A stretch of 42,865 nucleotides of DNA from assembly GCF_015550595.1 (NCBI RefSeq), contig NZ_JADNBB010000040.1:1-42865 (forward strand). The letters run 5' to 3'. Position numbers and translations under genes: made by a program. This DNA is from Parabacteroides goldsteinii (lineage in GTDB: Bacteria; Bacteroidota; Bacteroidia; Bacteroidales; Tannerellaceae). The notes under the pieces are model-generated. The model worked only from the letters and a program-made list of their open reading frames with translations, was not told the DNA's origin and did not search any database. Shown piece by piece: positions 1-8,489 of this stretch (position 1 is its first letter; every line of letters starts with the position of its first letter).

Positions 1-99
1 TGGATACCTCACGCCAAACGAAAAATTTAAACAAATTATTAATCAGAATTCTGTTGCATTTGCAAGTTGAATTCAGCAGAGATTGTTCATATATCGTTT

Positions 100-1902
100 T
101 TATAAATTGTCCGGATATAATGTGATGCGATTGGCCCTCTGATAAACGACGGAAGGTATTTCCAATTCAAAAATAATTTGCTGCGTATCTGGATCGATTT
201 CGACGACACGTCCGCCGCTGCTACCGTCACTGAGCGCATTACTCATGCCCGGGCAGAACAAGCGGTTGCCTGTCTGCGGCAGATACTGAACGGAAGACCG
301 GGCCGGAGCGTAGTACTTGTGACCTCCTTCTTTACCGAACTGCCACACCTGTCTGACCGTACGTTGTTTCTCATTTACTTCATATTCGACAGCCCGGCTG
401 TAAAGCGATTCGTCGTCGAACCGCGACAGGATGAAATTACGTCCGTATCCGTTGTCGAACACCATGATATTTCCGTTAGGCAGGGTGATGGCGGTATGTG
501 CTCCCCAGGGCCATTCGAAATCATTGCCGCTTTTTTCTCCTGAAATGATCTCCGGATCGGTGATAGGAGTACCGTCGGCATGTAACGGTTTCAATAACAG
601 ATTCTGATATTTGTCATGCCAGCCGCGATGAGGCGAGATGATCCATTTTACGCCTCCTGCATGATTAAATTTGCATACTCCCTGGAAACGTATGGTAGCG
701 AGGTAATCATCCCCGACTCCGACGATCGCATTGTTGTGTGCCCAGTTCGATTGTGTCTGTCCGAATGCCGCCCCCGGCAAACTAGGGTCTGTCAGTTCGT
801 AGCGTGCCGAGTCGATCATGGCGGCCAGGTCCCATTCCTGTGTTATGGTGCCTTTCACCGGGTCGAGTTCCAGCATATAATCATTATAACGTATATCTTT
901 CCCGTTTGCCAACCTGGCGGATATTTTGCTGACCGTAGCCAGTAATTTCCCGTCAGCATTTTCGGCTACATCATGATGAAAGGAATATCCCATAGCTCCC
1001 AGATCCCAACTTTGAACGATCTCTCCTACGGTATTTATTTCTACCAATTTGTTTCGGTATCCGTCTCCGTTCAGATAGTTTCCGTTTTTCATCCGGGAGA
1101 GTCCGCAACCGATATCGATATGGTTTAATTCCGGATGGTTTGCCCAGTCCAGCATCCACCGTATCTCTCCGTCGGCATCTATCATATAAGGGATAGCTGT
1201 ATCTGCTTCCGATTCTCCCGGCGAACTGATCAGGTTCATTCCCGGTTCCATCCGGGCTAGGTTGGCAGTGACCACATTTGTTTTTTGAGGCAAATGAGGG
1301 TTCTGGAGTTTCCCAGTTTGAATATGAATGATGGAACGGGCATGCTCGTTTCCGTCTTTATCTGTGTAAATCAGGGTGACTTTATTGTTATAGTCCGGGT
1401 ATAATCCCAGGATAGTCACTGTTTGTCCTTTTTCAATACTTCTGAAAAAATGTGTTATGTCTGGCGTCCGGTGCCCGTCTTTACTGTGAACGATCAGTTT
1501 CATACGCCCTAAAGCCGGAAGGTTCATAACCGCATAAGCCGATAGCGGATTGTATCCGGAAGGATTGACAATCACGTTGGTGATCAGTTTATCGATCGAA
1601 GTACCTATACTGGGCAGGGTATAAGTGCTGCCATTGACAAAGGTCAAGGTCGATTTCCATTCATCTGCATTTGTTGTCAAGCTTTGGACAGTGTTTGAAG
1701 GGAGCGTGATGGTTTTTGTTTCGAAGTTAAGAACATAATTATCTCCCTTCACTGCGGAAGATTTCAACAGGTCGCTTTCCTGCAATTGATTTTGGATACT
1801 TTGTATGGCTATCGTACAATCTACATCATCATTCTCACTGCATGCTGTTGCCATGAAAATAAATGATAGGAATGTAAATATGGATATACTTGCTGTTTTC
1901 AT
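100..1902 (-). CDS. Lipoprotein arylsulfotransferase (ASST family)
   Basis: The protein has 600 residues. A signal peptide ends in a lipobox with Cys21, so it should be a lipidated envelope protein. The body resembles PLP-independent arylsulfate sulfotransferases, six-bladed propellers that move a sulfo group from a phenolic sulfate to another phenol through a sulfo-histidine. Visible candidate active-site residues are His309/His310 (YSFHHD), His389 (NWAHNN), Arg405 and His469 (WPWGAHT). Their order matches the His/His/Arg/His set of the E. coli enzyme, and His469 would be the sulfated residue. An N-terminal Ig-like region covers about residues 30-200. The gene lies downstream of the SusC/SusD pair on the same strand, so co-import of the substrate is a reasonable inference. 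The substrate is unknown. A hairpin separates it from susD. Confidence 0.88.
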   Translation of the reverse strand: MKTASISIFTFLSFIFMATACSENDDVDCTIAIQSIQNQLQESDLLKSSAVKGDNYVLNFETKTITLPSNTVQSLTTNADEWKSTLTFVNGSTYTLPSIGTSIDKLITNVIVNPSGYNPLSAYAVMNLPALGRMKLIVHSKDGHRTPDITHFFRSIEKGQTVTILGLYPDYNNKVTLIYTDKDGNEHARSIIHIQTGKLQNPHLPQKTNVVTANLARMEPGMNLISSPGESEADTAIPYMIDADGEIRWMLDWANHPELNHIDIGCGLSRMKNGNYLNGDGYRNKLVEINTVGEIVQSWDLGAMGYSFHHDVAENADGKLLATVSKISARLANGKDIRYNDYMLELDPVKGTITQEWDLAAMIDSARYELTDPSLPGAAFGQTQSNWAHNNAIVGVGDDYLATIRFQGVCKFNHAGGVKWIISPHRGWHDKYQNLLLKPLHADGTPITDPEIISGEKSGNDFEWPWGAHTAITLPNGNIMVFDNGYGRNFILSRFDDESLYSRAVEYEVNEKQRTVRQVWQFGKEGGHKYYAPARSSVQYLPQTGNRLFCPGMSNALSDGSSGGRVVEIDPDTQQIIFELEIPSVVYQRANRITLYPDNL

Positions 1903-1957
1903 AATCCTGTGTTTTCAGAAGATAATATGTATAAGATATTGCAAATGCTTTATTATG

Positions 1958-1993
1958 AGAGTGTGTCAAAAGTCGAGGCTTTTGACACACTCT
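1958..1993. terminator. Hairpin between susD and the sulfotransferase gene
   Basis: A perfect 15-bp inverted repeat (AGAGTGTGTCAAAAG and its complement) has a 6-nt loop and lies 6 nt past the susD stop. On the plus strand it is followed by TTTT. On the minus strand, the direction of these genes, no T-run follows. It may therefore act as an mRNA-stabilising or partial-termination element that lowers sulfotransferase expression relative to SusCD. That role is an inference. Confidence 0.55.
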
Positions 1994-1999
1994 TTTACT

Positions 2000-3754
2000 T
2001 TATTGCCAGTCCGTTTTCTGTTCCAGGTTGAGGTTGGCATCTACTTCACTCTGCGGGATCGGGAAATATAAATGCTTCTTCTGGAGATTGCTGAAATTCT
2101 GACTGTCTATGATCTGTCCGGTAAACCGGTAACCGGTGATCATGCCGTTTTCCCAGATCGGTTCCCATACTTTCGTATCGGTCTTTCGGGTCTGCATGAT
2201 CGATTTGAACTCATCGAAGCCGTACCAGCGAACCATATCGTCCCAACGGACATTCTCACCTGCAAACTCCAGCAGTTTCTGGTTGCGCAGTTCTTCCATG
2301 ATCGCCGATTTGTCCCCCAATTGTTTTTCCGGCAGGCCGGCACGAGTACGGATACGGTTGATATCCCTCATGGCACCGGCATTATCACCCGTTTCCAGGC
2401 AGGCTTCCGCATGCAAGAACAATACTTCGGCAAAGCGCATGATCCGGTAGTTGGTGATACGTCCGGAATTATTCGAATACATCGTACATCCCGCCTTGTT
2501 CCACCACGGTGTATGCTTCTTCATCAGGAAACGTCCTTCTTTACCTTCGATATCGGGATAAGCAGGGCTCATGCCGCTCTTGATCCTATACTTGTCGTCG
2601 CCTTCAGGAAGCGCCGTGTATTTGAAAATACTGTCGAAAGGGAAAGAGTCGAAGAATGTCTCATCTTCTTTTACATCGTTATAGTCGGAGTATTTGAAGA
2701 AACAGGTTGTATATAAACGTTTGTCCCATTTGGTGTCGGAGCCTGAAGGACGAGGTTCTGAAACAAACTGTTTGACCAGGAATGGAGATGGATGCATTTT
2801 ATACCAGCCACCGCCCTGGTTCAGACCCGTTCCGGCTCCCCCTTTCAGTGTCGGACCGAAATAATGACCGATCACATTCCCCATGAAAGCATTGTCGCCC
2901 GTACTGCTACCCCAAGCATCACCGGAATCACCGAATGCTTCAAAGTTGATTTCCCAGACAGATTCCTGGTTGAATTCGGTATCGTCGCGGAAGTTCTTTT
3001 CGTAATCGGCCATCAGATCGTAGCCGTAATCATTCATTACAGACTCCAGTTCGGTTTTAGCCGCAGCAAAATCACCTTTCCAGAGATAGGCTTTCCCCAG
3101 CATAGCGCTTGCCAGCCCTTGCGTCACTCGTCCGGCTTCTTCGCTGGGACGCGTTTTAGGCAGACGTGCCTTTGCCTCTTTCAGGTCGGCGATTGCCTGA
3201 TCCAGGATTGCTTCGGCAGAAGATAACGGGTGGGCTTCCGGGTCCGCATCCTGAGGCAGGGTACGGAGAACACCTTCGTTAAAATCGGTACGTACACGGA
3301 AGTACCAGAAACCGCGCAGGCAATAAGCTTCGCCTAAAAGCTGGTCGAGTTTCGTTTTGTCCATATCTACGTTCGGAGCTCTGTACAGGAACTCGTTGGC
3401 AAGCTGGATACCTGTGTATATATATCCCCAGCAACCGTTTCCGGTATTCGGGGTATTGGTAAAGGCCAGTGTCTCCCAGGTGCTGGCTTCTTCGCCGCGG
3501 GTAGGATACATGTCGTCGGCTCGCATCTGGTAGTGCAGGATACCTTCATAACCTCCGTAGTATCCCCAGCTCATACGGCGTATCGGATTATAAGCGGCAG
3601 ACAGCCCTTTCATGACATTCGCCTCATTCACCCAGAAGGTGGCGGGTGTCTGGTTGTTGGGATTGACTTCATTCAGGAAGCTATCGCTACAGGAAGTCAT
3701 AAGCATCGGGACTATCGCCAGCGAAACTATATATTTCTTGAAATTCATATTCAT
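2000..3754 (-). CDS. SusD/RagB-family nutrient-binding outer membrane lipoprotein
   Basis: The protein has 584 residues. The lipobox ends at Cys22 (MLMTSC), so it should be anchored on the outer leaflet of the outer membrane. The start of the mature protein (CSDSFLNEVNPNNQTPATFW) is typical of SusD. A TPR-like helical region covers roughly residues 90-250. The C-terminal RagB/SusD region contains the family hallmark LRNQKLLEFAGENVRWDDMV. SusD proteins cap the SusC barrel and capture the ligand. The gene begins 25 bp after the susC stop, so the two are co-transcribed. The ligand cannot be read from the sequence, though aromatic residues are plentiful, which suits glycan binding. A second in-frame ATG lies two codons later. 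Confidence 0.95.
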   Translation of the reverse strand: MNMNFKKYIVSLAIVPMLMTSCSDSFLNEVNPNNQTPATFWVNEANVMKGLSAAYNPIRRMSWGYYGGYEGILHYQMRADDMYPTRGEEASTWETLAFTNTPNTGNGCWGYIYTGIQLANEFLYRAPNVDMDKTKLDQLLGEAYCLRGFWYFRVRTDFNEGVLRTLPQDADPEAHPLSSAEAILDQAIADLKEAKARLPKTRPSEEAGRVTQGLASAMLGKAYLWKGDFAAAKTELESVMNDYGYDLMADYEKNFRDDTEFNQESVWEINFEAFGDSGDAWGSSTGDNAFMGNVIGHYFGPTLKGGAGTGLNQGGGWYKMHPSPFLVKQFVSEPRPSGSDTKWDKRLYTTCFFKYSDYNDVKEDETFFDSFPFDSIFKYTALPEGDDKYRIKSGMSPAYPDIEGKEGRFLMKKHTPWWNKAGCTMYSNNSGRITNYRIMRFAEVLFLHAEACLETGDNAGAMRDINRIRTRAGLPEKQLGDKSAIMEELRNQKLLEFAGENVRWDDMVRWYGFDEFKSIMQTRKTDTKVWEPIWENGMITGYRFTGQIIDSQNFSNLQKKHLYFPIPQSEVDANLNLEQKTDWQ

Positions 3755-3779
3755 ATCGTTTTAGATTTTACATAATTAA

Positions 3780-6700
3780 TTAGAAGTTCAACTGCAGACC
3801 GAAAGTGATAGTACGTGCCGAAGGATAACGGCCGTCGTCGCAACCGCGGGTCATGATGCTGGAGTCGCTGTCGGCTACACCCAGGTCGGGGGTATATCCT
3901 TTGTAGCTGGTGATAGTGAACATATTTTCCATAGCGGTGTACACTCTCAGGCTCTGCATTTTAGCTTTCGATACCAGGGCTTTGGGCAATGTATAGCCGA
4001 GTTCCAGGGTTTTCAGGCGAAGAAACGAGCCGTTTTCGAGCCAGCGGTCGGTGTATCCCCAGTTCGTACCGTTGTTGTCGTTACCCGATATGTAGCGGGG
4101 CACGTCGGTGTTACGGTTGTTCTCGGTCCAACTGTTGGCACGTACGGTATACTGGTTGGCTGTCACTTCATTGTAAACAGTAGTGAAGTACTGCGCATTA
4201 TAAATTTTATTGCCGAAGTTACCGTCGAAGAACAGGTTCAGGTCGAATCCTTTCCATTCCGCTCCCATATTGATACCCAACGTGACTTTTGGGAAAGCGC
4301 TGCCGCAATCCTGGCGGTCGAGGTTGTCGATTTTACCGTCACCGTTATAGTCTACATATTTCAAATCACCCGGTTGGGCATTCGGCTGGATCATGTTACC
4401 GTCTTTATTCACGTAGGCGTTGATCTCTTCCTGGGTTTGGAATATACCGTCGGTCTTTATGATATTGAAGTAACCGATGGGGAAACCGGTCTTTGCATAG
4501 GTGATAGCACCTTTGTCATGCGGGTTGAAACCGGTCCATTCGTCGCGCGAACCGTTTACTTTCGTCAATTCATTTTTGATGAAAGAGGCATTTACTCCTA
4601 CATGATAGTAGAGTTCACCCACATTGTTACGATGTTTGATGGCAAGTTCCAGCCCTTTGTTCTCTACTGTACCGGCATTAACGACCGGCGTTTCTCCCAA
4701 TCCGAAACTGCCCGGTTGAGGCATCGACAATAGCATATCTTCCGTTTTCTGTATGAAGTAATCCGCACTCAGGGTGAACATATTGTTCAGGACACCCATG
4801 TCGAGACCGATATTGATCGTTTTAGTCTTTTCCCAGGTAACATTCGACGGTGAAACCCAATTCACTCCGGTGATAGCTCCTTCCCAGAGAGAGGAACCCA
4901 TTACGTTGTTCAGGCCTGTGCCGACAACCGATTGGGTGGCATAGTTACCGATACCGTTCAGGTTACCGAGTGTACCGTAGCTGGCGCGTACCTTCAACTC
5001 GTTCATTGTTTCCCTGGCATTTTCAAAGAAACCCTCATTCATCACATTCCAACCGAGAGAGGCGGAAGTAAATGTTCCCCACCGATGGCCGTCTGCAAAT
5101 TTGGATGAACCGTCGCGACGGATAGAGGCTGACAACATATAACGGTCGGCATACGAGTACATCACACGTCCGAACATGGAGATCATTGTATTAGCCCAGG
5201 CGCTGCCGCTGGTGGTTTGTGTGGATACGGAGCCGGCTCCGATGGTGTTCAGTCCTTCGGGTAATCCCGTACGACCGGCACCGAAACCGCGCTGGCTGTT
5301 TTTCTGTGAAGAATAACCTACCAGGCCCGATACGGTATGGTCTCCGAATGTATTATCATAATTGATCGTGTTCTCGATCAGCCAGCTGTTTTCCCAACTT
5401 GTGTCTTCACTTAATTTGTAATCAGGATTCTGAGAGGTGGAACTGAATACATAAGGAACTGTGTAGTTGTAATTACGGCGGGTATACTTATTGATACCGA
5501 CGTTGAATTTGTATTTCAGTCCTTTCAATCCGAGGTCTACTTCGGCGAAACCATTCAATAGGATATCGGTACCATGATTCTGGATGTCATACGCTTCTGC
5601 CCAGCCTACCGGGTTGTCGCCACGTGTCCAGGTCGGGGCTTGTCCCCAGGAACCGTCTTCATTATATGGTTTCCACATCGGAACCGCTGTCAGGGGAGAG
5701 GTGAAAGATACGCTTTCTTTATCCTTCTGCCAGAACTTCATCATGATGGTCGAACCCATGCGTACATGGTTGTTGAACAGGGAGAATGTATTCTTGGCAC
5801 GGATGTTCCAGGCTTCATAGCCGGTCGTCTTAACGATACCGTCCTGTTTCAGGTAACTGCCGGAAAGGTTATAAGTGGAAGTTTTGTTACCTCCGGATAC
5901 GTTCAGGCCGACTTTGCTTACCATGGCTGTACCGTACAGTTCTTTCTGCCAGTCGGTTCCTTTGCCTCCGCTCCAGTTGACCAGTTCGTCGGCTGTGCTG
6001 TAACCTGTCATCTTGGCGAAATCGCGCAACTGGTTACCATCCATTACGTCGATATATTTGGCTACGGACTGTATGCCGGTATAAGCATCTACGGAAATAC
6101 GGGTCGGTGTTTCCAAACGTCCGCCTTTGGTGGTGATCAGTACAACCCCATTGGCGGCACGCGAACCGTAGATGGAAGCGGCGGAAGCATCTTTCAATAC
6201 TTCGAGGGACTGGATATCCGACGGGTCTACCATATTGATATCTCCATATACACCGTCGATCACATACAACGGGGTGGTAGAGCTCATCGAACTGATACCA
6301 CGGATGTTAATGTTCATGCCTTCACCGGGTTGTCCGTTGGGTGTCGATACGGTGACACCGGCGATACGTCCCTGCAGGGCGGAAGAAGCACTACGTGCGA
6401 CACTGGCCTGCAACTCTTTCCCGGAGACGGAAGCAACGGCTCCTGTCAGGTGACTTTTCTTTACTGTACCGTAACCGATAACGACTACTTCATCCAATAA
6501 TTCGCCGTCGGCCATGGTGATGTTGATTTCGTTTCTGTTACCCACTGTCACGGTCGACGGTTGCATACCTACATAGGAAAATTCGAGCACTTGTCCCGGC
6601 TCTGCCTGAATAGTATAGTTACCATCGATGTCGGTAGTGGTTCCTTGTGTGGTTCCTTTGATAACAACTGTCGCTCCAATGACCGGATTGTTTTCCGAGT

Positions 6701-6794
6701 CTTTTACCGTACCTTTTACGGTCATTGCCTGCTGCGCCCAACTCGCGAGTGTGAATGCACCCAGCAATAATGAGAAAGCTAGTTTTCTGTTCAT
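3780..6794 (-). CDS. SusC/RagA-family TonB-dependent outer membrane transporter
   Basis: The protein has 1004 residues, a normal length for SusC. A signal peptide covers about residues 1-20 (ending ASWAQ). A carboxypeptidase-regulatory-like Ig domain (VKGTVKDSENNPVIGATVV) covers about 25-105. The TonB-box region (LLDEVVVIGYGTVKKSHLTG) comes next, then a plug domain with the usual SusC motifs (VLKDASAASIYGSRAANGV), and a 22-strand barrel ending in Phe (FGLQLNF). It imports a ligand captured by the adjacent SusD, using TonB/ExbBD energy. There is no N-terminal STN domain, so unlike the second SusC here it should not signal to a FecR anti-sigma. A TATCTTTG promoter element lies about 40 bp upstream. 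Confidence 0.96.
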   Translation of the reverse strand: MNRKLAFSLLLGAFTLASWAQQAMTVKGTVKDSENNPVIGATVVIKGTTQGTTTDIDGNYTIQAEPGQVLEFSYVGMQPSTVTVGNRNEINITMADGELLDEVVVIGYGTVKKSHLTGAVASVSGKELQASVARSASSALQGRIAGVTVSTPNGQPGEGMNINIRGISSMSSTTPLYVIDGVYGDINMVDPSDIQSLEVLKDASAASIYGSRAANGVVLITTKGGRLETPTRISVDAYTGIQSVAKYIDVMDGNQLRDFAKMTGYSTADELVNWSGGKGTDWQKELYGTAMVSKVGLNVSGGNKTSTYNLSGSYLKQDGIVKTTGYEAWNIRAKNTFSLFNNHVRMGSTIMMKFWQKDKESVSFTSPLTAVPMWKPYNEDGSWGQAPTWTRGDNPVGWAEAYDIQNHGTDILLNGFAEVDLGLKGLKYKFNVGINKYTRRNYNYTVPYVFSSTSQNPDYKLSEDTSWENSWLIENTINYDNTFGDHTVSGLVGYSSQKNSQRGFGAGRTGLPEGLNTIGAGSVSTQTTSGSAWANTMISMFGRVMYSYADRYMLSASIRRDGSSKFADGHRWGTFTSASLGWNVMNEGFFENARETMNELKVRASYGTLGNLNGIGNYATQSVVGTGLNNVMGSSLWEGAITGVNWVSPSNVTWEKTKTINIGLDMGVLNNMFTLSADYFIQKTEDMLLSMPQPGSFGLGETPVVNAGTVENKGLELAIKHRNNVGELYYHVGVNASFIKNELTKVNGSRDEWTGFNPHDKGAITYAKTGFPIGYFNIIKTDGIFQTQEEINAYVNKDGNMIQPNAQPGDLKYVDYNGDGKIDNLDRQDCGSAFPKVTLGINMGAEWKGFDLNLFFDGNFGNKIYNAQYFTTVYNEVTANQYTVRANSWTENNRNTDVPRYISGNDNNGTNWGYTDRWLENGSFLRLKTLELGYTLPKALVSKAKMQSLRVYTAMENMFTITSYKGYTPDLGVADSDSSIMTRGCDDGRYPSARTITFGLQLNF

Positions 6795-6832
6795 AATGTT
6801 TATTTAAAGATTAATTACTATTTCATCTGATG

Positions 6833-6840
6833 CAAAGATA
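6833..6840 (-). promoter_or_regulatory. Bacteroidetes -7 element for susC/susD
   Basis: Read on the minus strand the sequence is TATCTTTG, an exact match to the TAnnTTTG -7 consensus. The predicted transcript start is about 30-40 nt before the susC ATG at 6794. I see no exact TTTG -33 box at the ideal spacing. Confidence 0.65.
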
Positions 6841-7171
6841 GAGGGGACAGGAGGGCGAAATCAAGTAGGATTTTTGCGATTAGTAATGATTATTTATCAA
6901 ATTTTTAAATATGTCCCCCTGTTGTTTTAGGCTTTATTCACTGAAAAGACGGAGCGTATGGGGAAAGGATGAAGGAAAAAAGAGAATTGGGGAGTTAAGA
7001 TTTTATCAGGTTGTGATAAATTAGTATTGTGTTGTTTAACATGGAGATAAGAGAGCGGAATGCTGTATGTGTTATTATTTGGTGTGTGTGGCTTTGACTT
7101 ATTGTAAGATGTATAATGAAAGAAAGTATGAGTCGGTGCGAATGGTTCACGTTTGATAATAACAGAAACAA
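6841..7171. other. Intergenic stretch without a recognised gene
   Basis: About 330 bp lie upstream of the susC promoter. The short minus-strand frames here have no coding-like composition and no homology I recognise. No tRNA or riboswitch fold was evident by eye. It probably holds only regulatory DNA and remnants. Confidence 0.5.
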
Positions 7172-7213
7172 AATCAGCCGGGTTGTTATGCATTTAAAAC
7201 AACCTGGCTGATT
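7172..7213 (-). terminator. Rho-independent terminator after the Rpn tail
   Basis: This is a 16-bp inverted repeat (AATCAGCC...GGCTGATT) with one G/T pair and a 10-nt loop. On the minus strand it is followed by TTTTGTTTCTG. It would end transcripts from the phosphatase-like gene and the Rpn remnant. Confidence 0.8.
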
Positions 7214-7235
7214 CAATATATTATACAATCACAAA

Positions 7236-7397
7236 TTACAATTTGTCAATCTCTTTCACCGACAATCCGGTACATTGGGCTATTGTTTCAGTATTTATTC
7301 CCTGTTTTTTCATATTCGCAGCGATAAGGTGCTGACCTTTCTTTAAGCCCTTCTCCAATCCTTTCTCCTTAGCTTCTTCCACTTCTGAGATTATCTT
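7236..7397 (-). pseudogene. Orphan C-terminal tail of an Rpn-family nuclease/transposase-like protein
   Basis: A minus-strand reading frame of 53 residues ends at a TAA stop. It holds the charged Glu/Lys/Gly-repeat helix (EEAKEKGLEKGLKKGQHL) and the ending (IAQCTGLSVKEIDKL) seen at the C-terminus of Rpn (PD-(D/E)XK, recombination-promoting nuclease) proteins. The partial Rpn gene at the right edge of this window has the same layout and ends IIQATGLSEAEIQAL. The catalytic N-terminal part is missing. The frame overlaps the last 7 nt of the phosphatase-like gene, so that gene's stop codon is effectively the recombination junction. The fragment has no start codon of its own and is most likely non-functional. 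Confidence 0.75.
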
Positions 7398-8428
7398 GTG
7401 AGCTGGAATGTGGCCAGAACGGCTTTATGGTCGGTAGGCCAGATTCCTTGCGGTTCGATAATCGGGTCGGCTGTATTTTCAGTTACCCGTTCGCCACGCA
7501 GGATATCGCCTTTAGGTCCGACGATCGTTACGTCTGTCAGGTTCAGTCCTTCGAAAGGAGCATACATGATAAAGTCGATGCGGTCGCGGTCATCGGCTTC
7601 GGGTGACCAGACCAGTTTTTCCAGTGCGATATCAGGGCAGTCTCCCGGACAGGTAAATCCCGGGTGAGTAACCGGATCAGGATATTTTTCACGATAAGAA
7701 TCTTTGTATCCGGCTTTTTCCAGCATAACGGAAACGTCCCAGGGGACAATCAGTCCGTAATGGTCGCGCATATCTTTCGTTGCTTCCGTCCAGTCCAGGT
7801 GGGAAGGCTCGTTGAAGTCGCCACCCAGGATAACGATACGGCCGGCAGCTTTGTCTTTTTCGGCAACGCTGATGAAACGGGCCATTGCGTCGTCTCTTAC
7901 GGAGGCACGGTTCAATAGCAGGATAGAGTCGAGGCTGGTAACCGGTTCTATCTTTTCCCAGTCGTTACCGTCATATCCGCGTGCATCGTAATAAGCGCAG
8001 TTACGATAATCCAGATGGGCTGTATAGACGGCAAATTCCTGATCGCCTTTTTTCGTAACCAGGCGGTAAATACTGCCCCGGTCGTCATTCAGGGGATAAA
8101 CGGTACTGCTGTCGCTGATCGGATAGCGGCTCAACAGGCCGGAGTCTTCGGTGTAGAATGAATAATACGTCTGTCCGCGTTCTTTCAAAGCCTCGACGAT
8201 ACGGTCGCAGAAACGGGTGTTGTGATAATTACGGACTTCACTCAATGTAACGAAATCGGCATCGCTGCGAACAATCTCGTCGGCTACGGCGTCGAAGCCG
8301 CCTTTTACCACGGCACCTTCCTGCCAGATATTAAATTGCAGAACTTTAAATGTCTCTGTCTTTTGACAGGATGAAAAACAAAAAACAGCGAGTAACAACA
8401 CGAGTGCTGTAAATAAATGCTTTTTCAT
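7391..8428 (-). CDS. Lipoprotein of the endonuclease/exonuclease/phosphatase (EEP) superfamily
   Basis: The protein has 345 residues. A signal peptide ends with a lipobox at Cys21 (CFSSC), so it should be a membrane-anchored periplasmic or surface protein. EEP metal and catalytic motifs are in order: QFNIW (Asn33), LSEVRN (Glu64), TAHLDY (His138), GGDFNEPS (Asp204/Asn206), RIDFIMY (Asp285) and the terminal TDH (Asp333-His334). The superfamily hydrolyses phosphodiester or phosphomonoester bonds in nucleic acids, inositol phosphates or sphingomyelin. For an exported lipoprotein, a phosphate-scavenging or phospholipid/polyol-phosphate role is more likely than DNA repair, but the substrate is unknown. 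It lies 61 bp after AraC on the same strand. A fragment of an Rpn gene overlaps its 3' end. Confidence 0.88.
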   Translation of the reverse strand: MKKHLFTALVLLLAVFCFSSCQKTETFKVLQFNIWQEGAVVKGGFDAVADEIVRSDADFVTLSEVRNYHNTRFCDRIVEALKERGQTYYSFYTEDSGLLSRYPISDSSTVYPLNDDRGSIYRLVTKKGDQEFAVYTAHLDYRNCAYYDARGYDGNDWEKIEPVTSLDSILLLNRASVRDDAMARFISVAEKDKAAGRIVILGGDFNEPSHLDWTEATKDMRDHYGLIVPWDVSVMLEKAGYKDSYREKYPDPVTHPGFTCPGDCPDIALEKLVWSPEADDRDRIDFIMYAPFEGLNLTDVTIVGPKGDILRGERVTENTADPIIEPQGIWPTDHKAVLATFQLTR

Positions 8429-8489
8429 GATATGTGTCTTTATGTATTTTATTTAGCTCCGCGAAATTAGTTATTTTATCAGGGCTGAA

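Noticed and set aside
5574-6500. 308-codon plus-strand open frame inside susC
   Set aside because: It is antisense to a certain TonB-dependent transporter gene, with low-complexity Cys/Gly-rich translation and no family resemblance.
6927-7228. Two overlapping minus-strand frames upstream of susC
   Set aside because: They have no domain, signal peptide or codon bias, and they run through the terminator hairpin at 7172.
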